Shown here: positions 7,510 through 14,951 of the stretch, in pieces
How positions within the stretch are numbered: the first letter of the stretch is position 1
Layout: each line of letters opens with the position of its first letter
From: Prevotella sp.
GTDB taxonomy: Bacteria; Bacteroidota; Bacteroidia; Bacteroidales; Bacteroidaceae
Assembly: GCA_022771625.1 (NCBI GenBank)
Contig: JALFCW010000097.1
Coordinates: 1 to 32,990, forward strand
Length of the DNA stretch: 32,990 nt
Direction of reading: 5' to 3'
The notes under the pieces: generated by a model
The model's input: only the letters and a program-made list of their open reading frames with translations
Databases searched by the model: none
Told to the model about the DNA's origin: nothing
Made by a program: the position numbers and the translations under genes

Positions 7510-8769
7510 TTATTCTGCCCTCAGTGCCTCTATCGGTCTTACCCTCGATGCCTTAAGTGCGGGGATGAGTCCGGCGATGGTTCCGGCTATGATGATGACG
7601 AGAGTTGCCTGTATGCAGACATCCAAGCCTACTGTAGGATTGAGGAACATCGTTGCCTGGAAGAGTCCTGTATCCACCACCTCATGCCCTATCGTCGCAT
7701 CCATATATTCGTTTGCAGCAATACCGCAAAGCATTCCGATGTATCCGAAGATAGCGGTGGTGATGACACTCTCGATAATGATAAGTTTGAGTATCTGCCA
7801 TGGCTTTGCTCCTATTGCCTTGCGCACTCCAAACTCGCGTGTGCGCTCCTTCACGGTGATGAGCATGATGTTCGACACCCCCACGATACCGCTCAGAAGG
7901 GTGAACAGTCCGATGACCCACAATGCAGTGCGAATAATACTTATACCTTGCGCCATCTGTATGTTGTCCATGTATCTGTTCCAGATATACACCGCCGACT
8001 CGTCGTCGGGGGCAGCGTCATGCTGTATGTTGAGATGAGCGCGATAGTTGCGCTCGAATTCCTTGTTCTGTTCTTCGGTGACAAGACCTGTTATTTCAAA
8101 CTGTATGTTCCCCGCCTCATCACCCTTGGCATAAATGGCTTTCAAGGTGGTATAGGGGATGAAAGCATCATTGTTTTGCTGTTGCTTGTCATCCTTCACT
8201 ATACCTATCACCTTAAACACCAAGTCACCCACTTTTACGTCGCGCCCGACGAGAGAGAGATAGTCATGGGCTAATTCCTTGGCTTGCGTTTGCCATAAGG
8301 CTATCACCTTACGGCGTTCTTTCATATCTATGTCGTTGATGAAGCGTCCTGAAATAACCTCGCGCTTGTTGATATCAGCCTCCGAGGGATACACACCATT
8401 GAGGGTTTGTGCCGAGATATAGTTCTCGCCGAGCGATATGTTCACTCCATACTGCGAGAGTACCGAACCTACAGCCTCGGTGTTTTCATCGAATGTCTTG
8501 TCTGTCATATTCACATCGCGCTCATTGAGCGAGATAGGCCTTCCCTCCTTAAGTCCCTTATGAGCCTTAGAGGTTTGCCCACCGAATATCTTCATCGAGT
8601 TGGCGAGGAATCGTCCCGACTGATCGAGATTGGCATTGATGAGTCCGTTGCCGGCTCCCAAGAGGAATATCAGCATGAATATTCCCCATGCCACGGCAAA
8701 TCCCGTGAGCGATGTGCGGAGCTTGTTGCGCTTGGCGGTGCTCCAGATTTCTTTGAATAATTCTATCAT
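7510..8769 (-). CDS. MacB/FtsX-type ABC transporter permease (first of two)
   Basis: The 419-residue product has the same architecture as its neighbour: cytoplasmic start with ELFKEIWSTAKRNKLRTSLTGFAVAWGIFML, a large periplasmic domain, and a C-terminal FtsX domain with LITVKERTREFGVRKAIGAKPWQIL and the final SRVRPIEALRAE. It is clearly a paralogue of the following permease but diverged in the periplasmic part, which supports a heterodimeric pump. It follows the ATPase gene by about 40 nt in the same operon. The substrate is not predictable; family members export peptides, lipids, macrolides or lipoproteins. Confidence 0.92.
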   Translation of the reverse strand: MIELFKEIWSTAKRNKLRTSLTGFAVAWGIFMLIFLLGAGNGLINANLDQSGRFLANSMKIFGGQTSKAHKGLKEGRPISLNERDVNMTDKTFDENTEAVGSVLSQYGVNISLGENYISAQTLNGVYPSEADINKREVISGRFINDIDMKERRKVIALWQTQAKELAHDYLSLVGRDVKVGDLVFKVIGIVKDDKQQQNNDAFIPYTTLKAIYAKGDEAGNIQFEITGLVTEEQNKEFERNYRAHLNIQHDAAPDDESAVYIWNRYMDNIQMAQGISIIRTALWVIGLFTLLSGIVGVSNIMLITVKERTREFGVRKAIGAKPWQILKLIIIESVITTAIFGYIGMLCGIAANEYMDATIGHEVVDTGLFQATMFLNPTVGLDVCIQATLVIIIAGTIAGLIPALKASRVRPIEALRAE

Positions 8770-8810
8770 TGTTGTATTTGATGAAGGGTTGTATAGGGAG
8801 ATGTAGTGAT

Positions 8811-9521
8811 TTATTTGAAACCACGGTTGGCATGATGATCATAGTTGTCCTCGATTTCTCCGATGAGTCCGTCCTTGATATGCACAATCTTGTTGGTCTC
8901 ATTTGCCACACCGCCTTCATGGGTCACAACAACAATAGTTATACCCTCTTCCTCGTTGAGCTTTTTCAGCAGGTTGATCACCTCCACACTGGTCTTCGAG
9001 TCGAGCGCTCCTGTCGGTTCGTCGGCAAGAATTATCTGCGGGCGGGTGATGAGTGCTCGCGCGATAGCCACACGCTGCTTCTGACCTCCCGACATCTCGT
9101 TGGGATAGTGGTTGGCCCACTGTGCCAATCCAAGTCGGTCGAGATATTCCATTGCCATCTGGTGGCGCTTGCGTCGGCCCACTCCCTGATAGAACAGTGG
9201 CAACTCTACGTTCTCCACCGCCGTCTTAAACGGGATGAGGTTGAACGACTGGAAGATGAAACCTATCATCTTGTTGCGATATTCCGCAGCCTTAGTCTCA
9301 CTGAGATTCCAGATGGGCACATCGTTGAGCAGATACTCACCTGTGTCGTAGTTGTCGAGAATACCCAATATATTTAATAATGTGGATTTACCCGAACCCG
9401 ATGCTCCCATGATAGATACAAACTCCCCCTTCTCGATGTCGAGGTTAATGCCCTTGAGAACGTGCAGCGGTTGTGCACCCTGATAGGTCTTGTTGATGTC
9501 CTTGAGATGTATAATACTCAT
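8811..9521 (-). CDS. LolD/MacB-type ABC transporter ATPase
   Basis: The 236-residue ATPase has all motifs: Walker A GASGSGKST (about residues 39-47), Q-loop FIFQSFNLIPFKT, signature MSGGQKQRVAIARAL, Walker B IILADEPTGALD and switch His in VVVTHEG. The sequence LNILGILDNYDTGEYLL is typical of the LolD/FtsE/MacB subfamily, which pairs with FtsX-type permeases, and two such permeases follow. Length is usual. A weak promoter may lie in the 93-nt gap between the GntR gene and this one. Confidence 0.95.
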   Translation of the reverse strand: MSIIHLKDINKTYQGAQPLHVLKGINLDIEKGEFVSIMGASGSGKSTLLNILGILDNYDTGEYLLNDVPIWNLSETKAAEYRNKMIGFIFQSFNLIPFKTAVENVELPLFYQGVGRRKRHQMAMEYLDRLGLAQWANHYPNEMSGGQKQRVAIARALITRPQIILADEPTGALDSKTSVEVINLLKKLNEEEGITIVVVTHEGGVANETNKIVHIKDGLIGEIEDNYDHHANRGFK

Positions 9522-9580
9522 AATTCTATGTTTTTATCTACTAATTTGCACGTTAGACGCACCAAACTACGAATTAGCTG

Positions 9581-9589
9581 CAAAAGATA
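9581..9589 (-). promoter_or_regulatory. Possible internal promoter before the LolD-type ATPase
   Basis: Minus-strand TATCTTTTG has one extra base relative to TAnnTTTG and lies in the 93-nt gap after the GntR gene. No matching TTG box is visible. It could allow separate expression of the five-gene efflux part. Confidence 0.3.
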
Positions 9590-9614
9590 AGCATAATTAT
9601 TGTTAAAACTGTGA

Positions 9615-9965
9615 TTATTGTTGCCATAATTTCTGTATATCTTCTATTGTAATGTCCAACAACTTCATCTGGCGAAACAATTCGGGCAGTGTCTGCTTCA
9701 TAAACTCCTGCTTTCTCGCCTTCTTGATTTCCTTTTTCGCACCGGCAGTGACGAAGTATCCCAATCCGCGCTTGTTGTAGATGATACCGTCGCGCGCCAA
9801 CTGGTCGTATGCCTTCACTGCCGTATTGGTGTTCACCTGCAGCATCACGGCATACTCCCTGACGCTGGGTATTCGGTCGTCGTCCTTGTATGTTCCCGCA
9901 AGGATCTCGTCGCAGAGGCGGTCAGCCATCTGTATGTATATAGCCTTGTCATTCGTGAAATTCAT
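9615..9965 (-). CDS. GntR-family regulator, YtrA subfamily
   Basis: The 116-residue protein is a short GntR regulator: winged helix in residues 1-75 (IYIQMADRLCDEILAGTYKDDDRIPSVREYAVMLQVNTNTAVKAYDQLARDGII, then the wing KRGLGYFV) and a C-terminal tail of only about 40 residues. This size and the lack of a large ligand domain define the YtrA subfamily, whose genes sit with ABC transporters and usually repress them. Here the gene is third in its operon, 17 nt after the membrane protein gene. A dyad fitting a YtrA-type operator lies over the transcription start of the operon (11725-11748), so autoregulation is likely. Confidence 0.9.
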   Translation of the reverse strand: MNFTNDKAIYIQMADRLCDEILAGTYKDDDRIPSVREYAVMLQVNTNTAVKAYDQLARDGIIYNKRGLGYFVTAGAKKEIKKARKQEFMKQTLPELFRQMKLLDITIEDIQKLWQQ

Positions 9966-9981
9966 ATCAACCTCCTCTCTA

Positions 9982-10818
9982 TTAAAAGTTTATCCACTTG
10001 TTGTTTACCACCTGCATACGGCAGAATAACTTATAGCTTCCCCAATACATCAACACTGAAACAGCGATAGCGAAGATGATGTGAATCCAGAAGAATAGAT
10101 CCTTACCTACTGCCTTATAGAATTCAAGCCAAGCGGCAGCTATACATGAGTCACCTGATACAATCATCGCCCATGATGTGCCCAAGAGAACCTGCAAGCA
10201 CAATGTCCACAACCATGCGTTCTTGCGGAATAAAGCGCCGAAGAATGTCCATGACGACTGCATAAAAAGGAATACAGTGAAGAGCATTACATAGAAGTAA
10301 TTGGGATTGAGCAGACTGCCGTTTATCCTCATAGGTGCCGAATCAAAGAAATGTTCGAAGAATACTGCTGCCACCGAACCATGCACTCCCAGTCCAAGCA
10401 CTGCCGAGAAGATGGCAAGCAGGATATCGGAAAGGCAAAGCGAGATGATAAACATCACAAGATATCCAATGTTCACCCAAATGAAGCGTGCCAGGTATTT
10501 CTCCAAATTAGAAGCTGGCAGTGAGAGGAAATTTATTCTCTGCTGTTTGGTTATCATGTTCTTGAAGATGCTGCATCCAGCCACCATCATCAGTGCGAAT
10601 CCCACACAAATAGCTCCGCCGGAGAAGTTTTCATACATTACATCAAAGTAATCGAGGTTGGACATCAGCATCTCCTTATGGAAATATAGATTTGCCATAA
10701 AGTAGAATGCCATTGCCACTGTGAGTCCTATAACACCGCGGAGATATCCCCTTGACTCAGCGCCAACCTCATATTTCATGAGATTCATAAATCTATTTTT
10801 ATCAAATGTTGTCTTCAT
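9982..10818 (-). CDS. ABC-2-like membrane protein, partner of the BcrA/YtrB-type ATPase
   Basis: The 278-residue protein has about six hydrophobic helices (for example GVIGLTVAMAFYFMANLYF, ICVGFALMMVAGCSIF, YFYVMLFTVFLFMQSSWTFFGALF, IHIIFAIAVSVLMYW). No catalytic motif is seen. The FLSLPASNLEKYLARF segment between helices 2 and 3 occurs in Bacteroidetes ABC-2-type permease-like proteins. Position between a BcrA-type ATPase and a YtrA-type regulator makes it the likely permease of that ATPase, as YtrC/YtrD are of YtrB. Function is from context. Confidence 0.75.
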   Translation of the reverse strand: MKTTFDKNRFMNLMKYEVGAESRGYLRGVIGLTVAMAFYFMANLYFHKEMLMSNLDYFDVMYENFSGGAICVGFALMMVAGCSIFKNMITKQQRINFLSLPASNLEKYLARFIWVNIGYLVMFIISLCLSDILLAIFSAVLGLGVHGSVAAVFFEHFFDSAPMRINGSLLNPNYFYVMLFTVFLFMQSSWTFFGALFRKNAWLWTLCLQVLLGTSWAMIVSGDSCIAAAWLEFYKAVGKDLFFWIHIIFAIAVSVLMYWGSYKLFCRMQVVNNKWINF

Positions 10819-10842
10819 AACTCTTATTATTATTTTTTATTA

Positions 10843-10881
10843 TTCAACTTTCAATCTTCAACTTTCAATCTTCAACTTTCC
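10843..10881. repeat. Short-unit (7 nt) repeat at the ATPase/membrane protein junction
   Basis: On the coding strand TTGAAAG and TTGAAGA alternate for five units. The array includes the 3' end of the ATPase gene: its last residues KLKIES and the TGA stop are repeat units. Confidence 0.75.
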
Positions 10882-11688
10882 TTCCACCACAGCATTAAAG
10901 AGCAGTTCGAGATTGATATTCGTCTCCTTTGCGCCTTCATTGCGCTTTACTATCACTGCGTTGCCCTGGAGGGTTGGTTCTGCATATATAACAGTCTCGT
11001 CCATTTCCTGAGGGTTGCGATATTCAAATGAATATTTCTCACAGATGTCTGCCGTAGAGGCATTGAGCAACATGTTGCTCTGGTTGAGGATGAGGATATG
11101 GTCGAGCAGCGACTCCACGTCATGCACCTGATGTGTGGAGATAATCAGTATGCGGTCGTCCGACATATTATTGGCAATCACCTTGCGAAACTGAGTCTTC
11201 GAGGGGATGTCAAGACCGTTTGTCGGTTCGTCCATAAGCATGATTCTTGTACCCGAGGCGAGCGCGAAGCTCATAAACACCTTCTTCTTCTGACCCATCG
11301 ACAGTTCGTTGAGCTTATGGAAGTGAGGAAGTTCGAAGTCCTTCAGACAGTTCTCCAACAACTCTCGGGAGAAATTAGGATAGAATGGCTCCATCAACTT
11401 CACATACATATCGAGAGTGATGCTTGGCATGTCAAACTCCTCTGGCACGATAAATATGTCCTTTTGGATATTGGGATTGCGGTCGTTGCTGTTCACTCCG
11501 TCCACCACAACCTCACCGTTCTTCGCACGCAGAAGTCCGCTGATAAGATATAATAGAGTAGATTTGCCTGTTCCGTTCTTGCCGAGCAAACCGTAGATGT
11601 TATTCTCTTTGAGTTCGAGACTAAAATCCGAAAACACGTTTCTGCGTGTTCCAGGATAACTGAATGTGATGTTCTTTACTTGTATCAT
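10858..11688 (-). CDS. BcrA/YtrB-type ABC transporter ATPase
   Basis: The 276-residue product has Walker A GLLGKNGTGKST (about residues 34-45), signature LSMGQKKKV, Walker B IMLMDEPTNGLD and switch His in LIISTHQVHD. The SMGQ signature in place of SGGQ and an accessory C-terminal region of about 70 residues are typical of the BcrA/YtrB/CcmA class. It is the first gene of the operon and would energise the membrane protein that follows. The C-terminal KLKIES is encoded by a 7-nt repeat array, so the original end may have been different. Its leader carries a promoter overlapped by an inverted repeat. Confidence 0.93.
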   Translation of the reverse strand: MIQVKNITFSYPGTRRNVFSDFSLELKENNIYGLLGKNGTGKSTLLYLISGLLRAKNGEVVVDGVNSNDRNPNIQKDIFIVPEEFDMPSITLDMYVKLMEPFYPNFSRELLENCLKDFELPHFHKLNELSMGQKKKVFMSFALASGTRIMLMDEPTNGLDIPSKTQFRKVIANNMSDDRILIISTHQVHDVESLLDHILILNQSNMLLNASTADICEKYSFEYRNPQEMDETVIYAEPTLQGNAVIVKRNEGAKETNINLELLFNAVVEGKLKIES

Positions 11689-11724
11689 TGCCTTACTTTT
11701 TAATGTTATGTTTACTTCTGTTAT

Positions 11725-11748
11725 AGTGTACTACCTTAATAGTACGCT
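11725..11748. promoter_or_regulatory. Putative YtrA-type GntR operator
   Basis: AGTGTACTA (11725-11733) and TAGTACGCT (11740-11748) form a dyad with a 6-nt centre and one mismatch in nine positions. It begins 2 nt downstream of the -7 element of the operon promoter and so covers the start of transcription, where a repressor would block. As I recall it, the B. subtilis YtrA site is AGTGTA, 13 nt, TACACT; here it is AGTGTA, 12 nt, TACGCT. The GntR protein encoded in the operon is the obvious ligand. Confidence 0.65.
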
Positions 11749-11749
11749 G

Positions 11750-11779
11750 CAAAGGTAAGACATTTCTGCAATATGACAA
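11750..11779 (-). promoter_or_regulatory. Promoter of the ytr/mac-like efflux operon
   Basis: On the minus strand TTG (plus 11777-11779), 19 nt and TACCTTTG (11750-11757), a full consensus match. The leader to the ATPase ATG is about 55 nt. Confidence 0.8.
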
Positions 11780-11851
11780 TGACTTTTTTAGTGTTTAACA
11801 TTAGTTTAACACTTCCACCTTATAATATAAATAAGAGTAATAAAAAAAGGA

Positions 11852-12736
11852 TCAAATTCTCGGGTCTGCCCCCCACATCATCTTCTCCCTCAGTGTGTCG
11901 AAATAGCGCTTTCCCGGGCGCTTCACAATCTTCACACTGAAGGGAGCACGACGTATGGAGAATGATGAACCGTCGGGCAGTGTCTCCGAACGTCCGTCGA
12001 TGGCAAGAAGGAAATGCGAACTTCTACATTCCACCTGGAATGTCAATTCCGAATTGTCGGCGATAACCATCGGACGCACATTCAAACTATGCGGCGCCAC
12101 GGCAGTAAGCGAGAACACCTTGGTGCCGGGCACAATAATCGGTCCTCCATTTGAGAGCGAATAAGCCGTCGATCCCGTAGGAGTGCTGACAATAAGACCG
12201 TCAGCCTCATAAGTGGTGATATAATTACCATTGATACTAGTGGGGATGGATATCATCGAAGCATTGTCGCGCTTAAGTATAGCCACATCATTCAGGGCAT
12301 ATTTACTGCCTAAAAAATCAGCATCAGCCACAACCTCCATCAGAGTGCGGCTTTCCACTGTATAATCTCCCGAATACAACGTCTCCAGGCAATATCTGAA
12401 ATCATTCGGACATACATCCGCCAAGAACCCCAATCTGCCCATGTTCACACCGATAATGGGTATCGACTTGTCGCCCACCCTGCTGACTGCCTTCAGGAAT
12501 GTGCCGTCGCCACCCATGGATATGACAAAGTCGGCATCAAAGTCGTTGTCGCGGAACACGCGATTGACATCCAACTTTATCTTATACTCTTCAACAAGAA
12601 AGTGATAATATTCACTGTCGATGCTGATGTAAGCACCATAATTGTTAAGGCAACGGATGATGTTTTCTACCGCCACAGACTTCTTCGCCTGATACGTATT
12701 TCCGAATATTGCAAACTTTAATGTGCGTGCAGTCAT
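11852..12736 (-). CDS. nadK: NAD kinase
   Basis: The 294-residue product is NAD kinase, which phosphorylates NAD to NADP in the cytoplasm. It shows the catalytic GGDGTFLKAV motif (about residues 75-84), the GVNMGRLGFL stretch, NDVAILKRDNASM, and the glycine-rich VSTPTGSTAYSLSNGGPIIVP motif near residue 180, then LNVRPMVIADNSEL. Length is usual. A run of seven T follows the stop codon on the coding strand but without a convincing hairpin. The promoter overlaps that of the divergent pdxJ gene. Confidence 0.97.
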   Translation of the reverse strand: MTARTLKFAIFGNTYQAKKSVAVENIIRCLNNYGAYISIDSEYYHFLVEEYKIKLDVNRVFRDNDFDADFVISMGGDGTFLKAVSRVGDKSIPIIGVNMGRLGFLADVCPNDFRYCLETLYSGDYTVESRTLMEVVADADFLGSKYALNDVAILKRDNASMISIPTSINGNYITTYEADGLIVSTPTGSTAYSLSNGGPIIVPGTKVFSLTAVAPHSLNVRPMVIADNSELTFQVECRSSHFLLAIDGRSETLPDGSSFSIRRAPFSVKIVKRPGKRYFDTLREKMMWGADPRI

Positions 12737-12755
12737 ATAAAAAACATTAATTTTT

Positions 12756-12786
12756 TTTGTATTTTCAATGATTTATCTTATCTTTG
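12756..12786 (+). promoter_or_regulatory. pdxJ promoter
   Basis: TTTG (12756-12759), 19 nt, TATCTTTG (12779-12786). The start of transcription would be near 12793, inside the -7 element of the opposing nadK promoter. Leader about 55 nt. Confidence 0.8.
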
Positions 12787-12791
12787 CAGTG

Positions 12792-12822
12792 CAAAAGTAA
12801 TACTTTTCGCTCAAAATACAAA
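12792..12822 (-). promoter_or_regulatory. nadK promoter
   Basis: On the minus strand TTTG (plus 12819-12822), 19 nt, TACTTTTG (12792-12799). Transcription would start near 12785, inside the -7 element of the pdxJ promoter. Confidence 0.8.
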
Positions 12823-12848
12823 ATAAAAACAGAAAATATTTAGCAGAG

Positions 12849-13565
12849 ATGACGAAATTAAGTGTAAATATCAATAAAGTGGCCACCATCCGCAATGCCC
12901 GCGGTGGTAATAATCCTGATGTCGAGAAAGTGGCTATCGACTGTGAATCATTTGGAGCTCAGGGTATAACAGTGCATCCACGACCCGATGAGAGACACAT
13001 CAGATACCAGGATGTAAGGGACATCAAACCCCATATCACCACCGAACTCAATATCGAGGGAAACCCTATACCCAAATACATCGACCTCGTGCTTGAGGTA
13101 AAACCAACTCAGGTTACTCTCGTACCCGATGCCGACAATCAGATTACGTCGAATCACGGATGGGACACCAAGACCAACAAGTCGTTCCTCACCGATGTGG
13201 TGGGACGATTCAACGAGGCCGGTATTCGCACTTCTATCTTTGTTGATCCCGACGAGGAGATGGTGGCCTATGCCAAGGAATGTGGTGCCGACAGGGTGGA
13301 ACTATACACCGAACCCTACGCCGCCAACTATCTCATCGACCGCGAGGCTGCCATCGCCCCCTTCATCAAGGCGGCAGAAGAGGCACGCCGACAGGGCCTC
13401 GGACTTAATGCAGGTCATGACCTCAGTCTTGTCAACCTCCACTACTATCATCAGATGATACCATGGACCGACGAGGTGAGCATCGGACATGCCATCATCT
13501 GCGATGCCCTCTACATGGGTCTGCGCGAAACCATCAGGCAATACTTGAAGGCGATTGAAGGTTGA
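12849..13565 (+). CDS. pdxJ: Pyridoxine 5'-phosphate synthase
   Basis: The 238-residue product is PdxJ, which condenses 1-deoxyxylulose 5-phosphate with 3-amino-2-oxopropyl phosphate in the DXP-dependent route to vitamin B6. The N-terminus [17 protein letters not shown], the [13 protein letters not shown] motif, ELNIEGNP, the region [23 protein letters not shown] and [12 protein letters not shown] cover the active site, with the His, Arg and Glu residues typical of the TIM-barrel. Length is standard. The last codons and the TGA stop sit in a short-unit repeat. The next genes on the strand are DJ-1-like and ispD, also a user of DXP-pathway chemistry, but the grouping may be accidental. Confidence 0.97.
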   Translation: MTKLSVNINKVATIRNARGGNNPDVEKVAIDCESFGAQGITVHPRPDERHIRYQDVRDIKPHITTELNIEGNPIPKYIDLVLEVKPTQVTLVPDADNQITSNHGWDTKTNKSFLTDVVGRFNEAGIRTSIFVDPDEEMVAYAKECGADRVELYTEPYAANYLIDREAAIAPFIKAAEEARRQGLGLNAGHDLSLVNLHYYHQMIPWTDEVSIGHAIICDALYMGLRETIRQYLKAIEG

Positions 13566-13581
13566 AGATTGAAAATTTAAG
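13545..13581. repeat. Short-unit (7 nt) repeat at the pdxJ end
   Basis: TTGAAGG, TTGAAGA and TTGAAAA units follow each other. The TGA stop of pdxJ (13563-13565) falls inside the array. Confidence 0.6.
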
Positions 13582-13637
13582 AACCCATAATATCATAATA
13601 ATATTATCAATATTTGTCAATTAAAAAATGTAATACT

Positions 13638-14210
13638 ATGGCAAAGGTTTATGTTTTTCTTGCAAATGGCTTAGAGGAAATCGAGGCCATAACACCTGTT
13701 GACGTTTTGCGTCGCGCTGGAATTGAAGTAATTACGGTTAGTATCACAGGCAGCGAGTTTGTCAAGAGTGCACACAACATTATCATCAAGGCCGACAAGA
13801 TATTCGCCGAGTGTAAATTCGACGATGCCGACTTGCTCGTTCTTCCTGGAGGAATGCCTGGAGCCACCAATCTCAATGAGCACCAGGGTCTGCGCAACAT
13901 TCTCATCGAGCACAACCTCCGACACAAGAAGATTGGTGCCATCTGTGCCGCTCCGCTTGTGCTTGGCGGATTGGGATTGCTTAAGGGCAAGAAGGCTACT
14001 TGCTATCCTGGATTTGAGAAATACCTCACTGGTGCTGAATACACTGCCGACATTGTCACTGTTGACTCAAACATCATCACTGGCGAAGGACCTGCTGCAG
14101 CATTTGCTTTTGCCTACGCCCTGCTCGAACAGATTGCCGGAAGCAAACATGTTGCCCCCATCAGAGAGGGAATGATGTATGATCATCTGGTGGATGTTAT
14201 AAAGAATTAA
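13638..14210 (+). CDS. DJ-1/PfpI (YajL-type) family protein
   Basis: The 190-residue protein begins AKVYVFLANGLEEIEAITPVDVLRRAG, the YajL/DJ-1 N-terminus with the conserved Glu near residue 14. The nucleophile elbow is IGAICAAPLVLGG with the reactive Cys at residue 103, and KKATCYPGFE follows. The C-terminal ITGEGPAAAFAFAYALLE motif is typical. Family members are described as protein or nucleotide deglycases, chaperones or redox sensors in the cytoplasm; the activity is debated. A TTG 24 nt upstream could extend it by eight residues, but the conserved N-terminus fits the ATG at 13638. Confidence 0.93.
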   Translation: MAKVYVFLANGLEEIEAITPVDVLRRAGIEVITVSITGSEFVKSAHNIIIKADKIFAECKFDDADLLVLPGGMPGATNLNEHQGLRNILIEHNLRHKKIGAICAAPLVLGGLGLLKGKKATCYPGFEKYLTGAEYTADIVTVDSNIITGEGPAAAFAFAYALLEQIAGSKHVAPIREGMMYDHLVDVIKN

Positions 14211-14230
14211 TAGATTAAAGATATTAAATA
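14204..14230. repeat. Short-unit repeat at the DJ-1 gene end
   Basis: TTAATAGA, TTAAAGATA and TTAAATA follow one another and contain the TAA stop (14208-14210). Confidence 0.45.
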
Positions 14231-14248
14231 TAGATATAAGGCTACGCA

Positions 14249-14917
14249 ATGGATTATATCATAATAGTCGCTGGTGGTAAGGGACTGCGTATGGGCAGCA
14301 ATATTCCCAAGCAGTTTCTTCCTATCGACGGATTGCCGGTGCTCATGCGCACCATCCGCCGATTCCGCGAATACGACGCCGACATCAACATCATCCTCGT
14401 ACTGCCTAAATCGCAACAGGAGTATTGGCACTCGCTTTGCAAGGAATATCAGTTCAACGAGAGATACACTATCGCCGACGGCGGAGAAACCCGTTTTCAT
14501 TCGGTGAGCAACGGTTTGTCACTTGTTCCCGACGATGCCGAGGGCGTCGTAGGAGTGCATGATGGCGTGCGCCCGTTTCCCGCCATTGATGTCATTGCCA
14601 ACTGCTATGCCACGGCACGCTCACAAGGTGCTGTCATTCCCGTCATACCTGTAGTAGAGACGGTGCGCCATCTTGAAGACAACGACAGCAGGACGGTATC
14701 GCGCGATGAATACCGACTTGTGCAAACGCCGCAAACATTCGACATCCAACTGCTCAAGCGTGCTTATCGCCAACCCTTCACTCCCATGTTCACCGACGAT
14801 GCATCTGTAGTGGAGGCTCTCGGTGAGAAAATCGCTCTCGTCGAAGGCAATCGCGAGAATATCAAAATCACAACCCCCTTTGACCTCAAAATCGCCGAGG
14901 CAATGTTGAAAAATTGA
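14249..14917 (+). CDS. ispD: 2-C-methyl-D-erythritol 4-phosphate cytidylyltransferase
   Basis: The 222-residue product catalyses CTP-dependent formation of CDP-methylerythritol in the MEP isoprenoid pathway. The CTP-binding loop is [20 protein letters not shown] at residues 7-26. [14 protein letters not shown] and [10 protein letters not shown] are the next signature motifs, then [16 protein letters not shown] and a C-terminal [19 protein letters not shown]. All active-site elements are present and length is usual. It lies 38 nt after the DJ-1 gene. The final LKN and the TGA stop are made from an 8-nt repeat array that continues to the recG start. Confidence 0.97.
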   Translation: MDYIIIVAGGKGLRMGSNIPKQFLPIDGLPVLMRTIRRFREYDADINIILVLPKSQQEYWHSLCKEYQFNERYTIADGGETRFHSVSNGLSLVPDDAEGVVGVHDGVRPFPAIDVIANCYATARSQGAVIPVIPVVETVRHLEDNDSRTVSRDEYRLVQTPQTFDIQLLKRAYRQPFTPMFTDDASVVEALGEKIALVEGNRENIKITTPFDLKIAEAMLKN

Positions 14918-14951
14918 AAAATTAAAGAATTGAAAAATTAAAGAATTAAAG
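14906..14951. repeat. Short-unit (8 nt) repeat filling the ispD-recG gap
   Basis: Units TTGAAAAA, TTGAAAAA, TTAAAGAA, TTGAAAAA, TTAAAGAA and TTAAAG run without interruption. The array contains the ispD stop and abuts the TTG start of recG, so the gap is wholly repeat. Confidence 0.8.
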
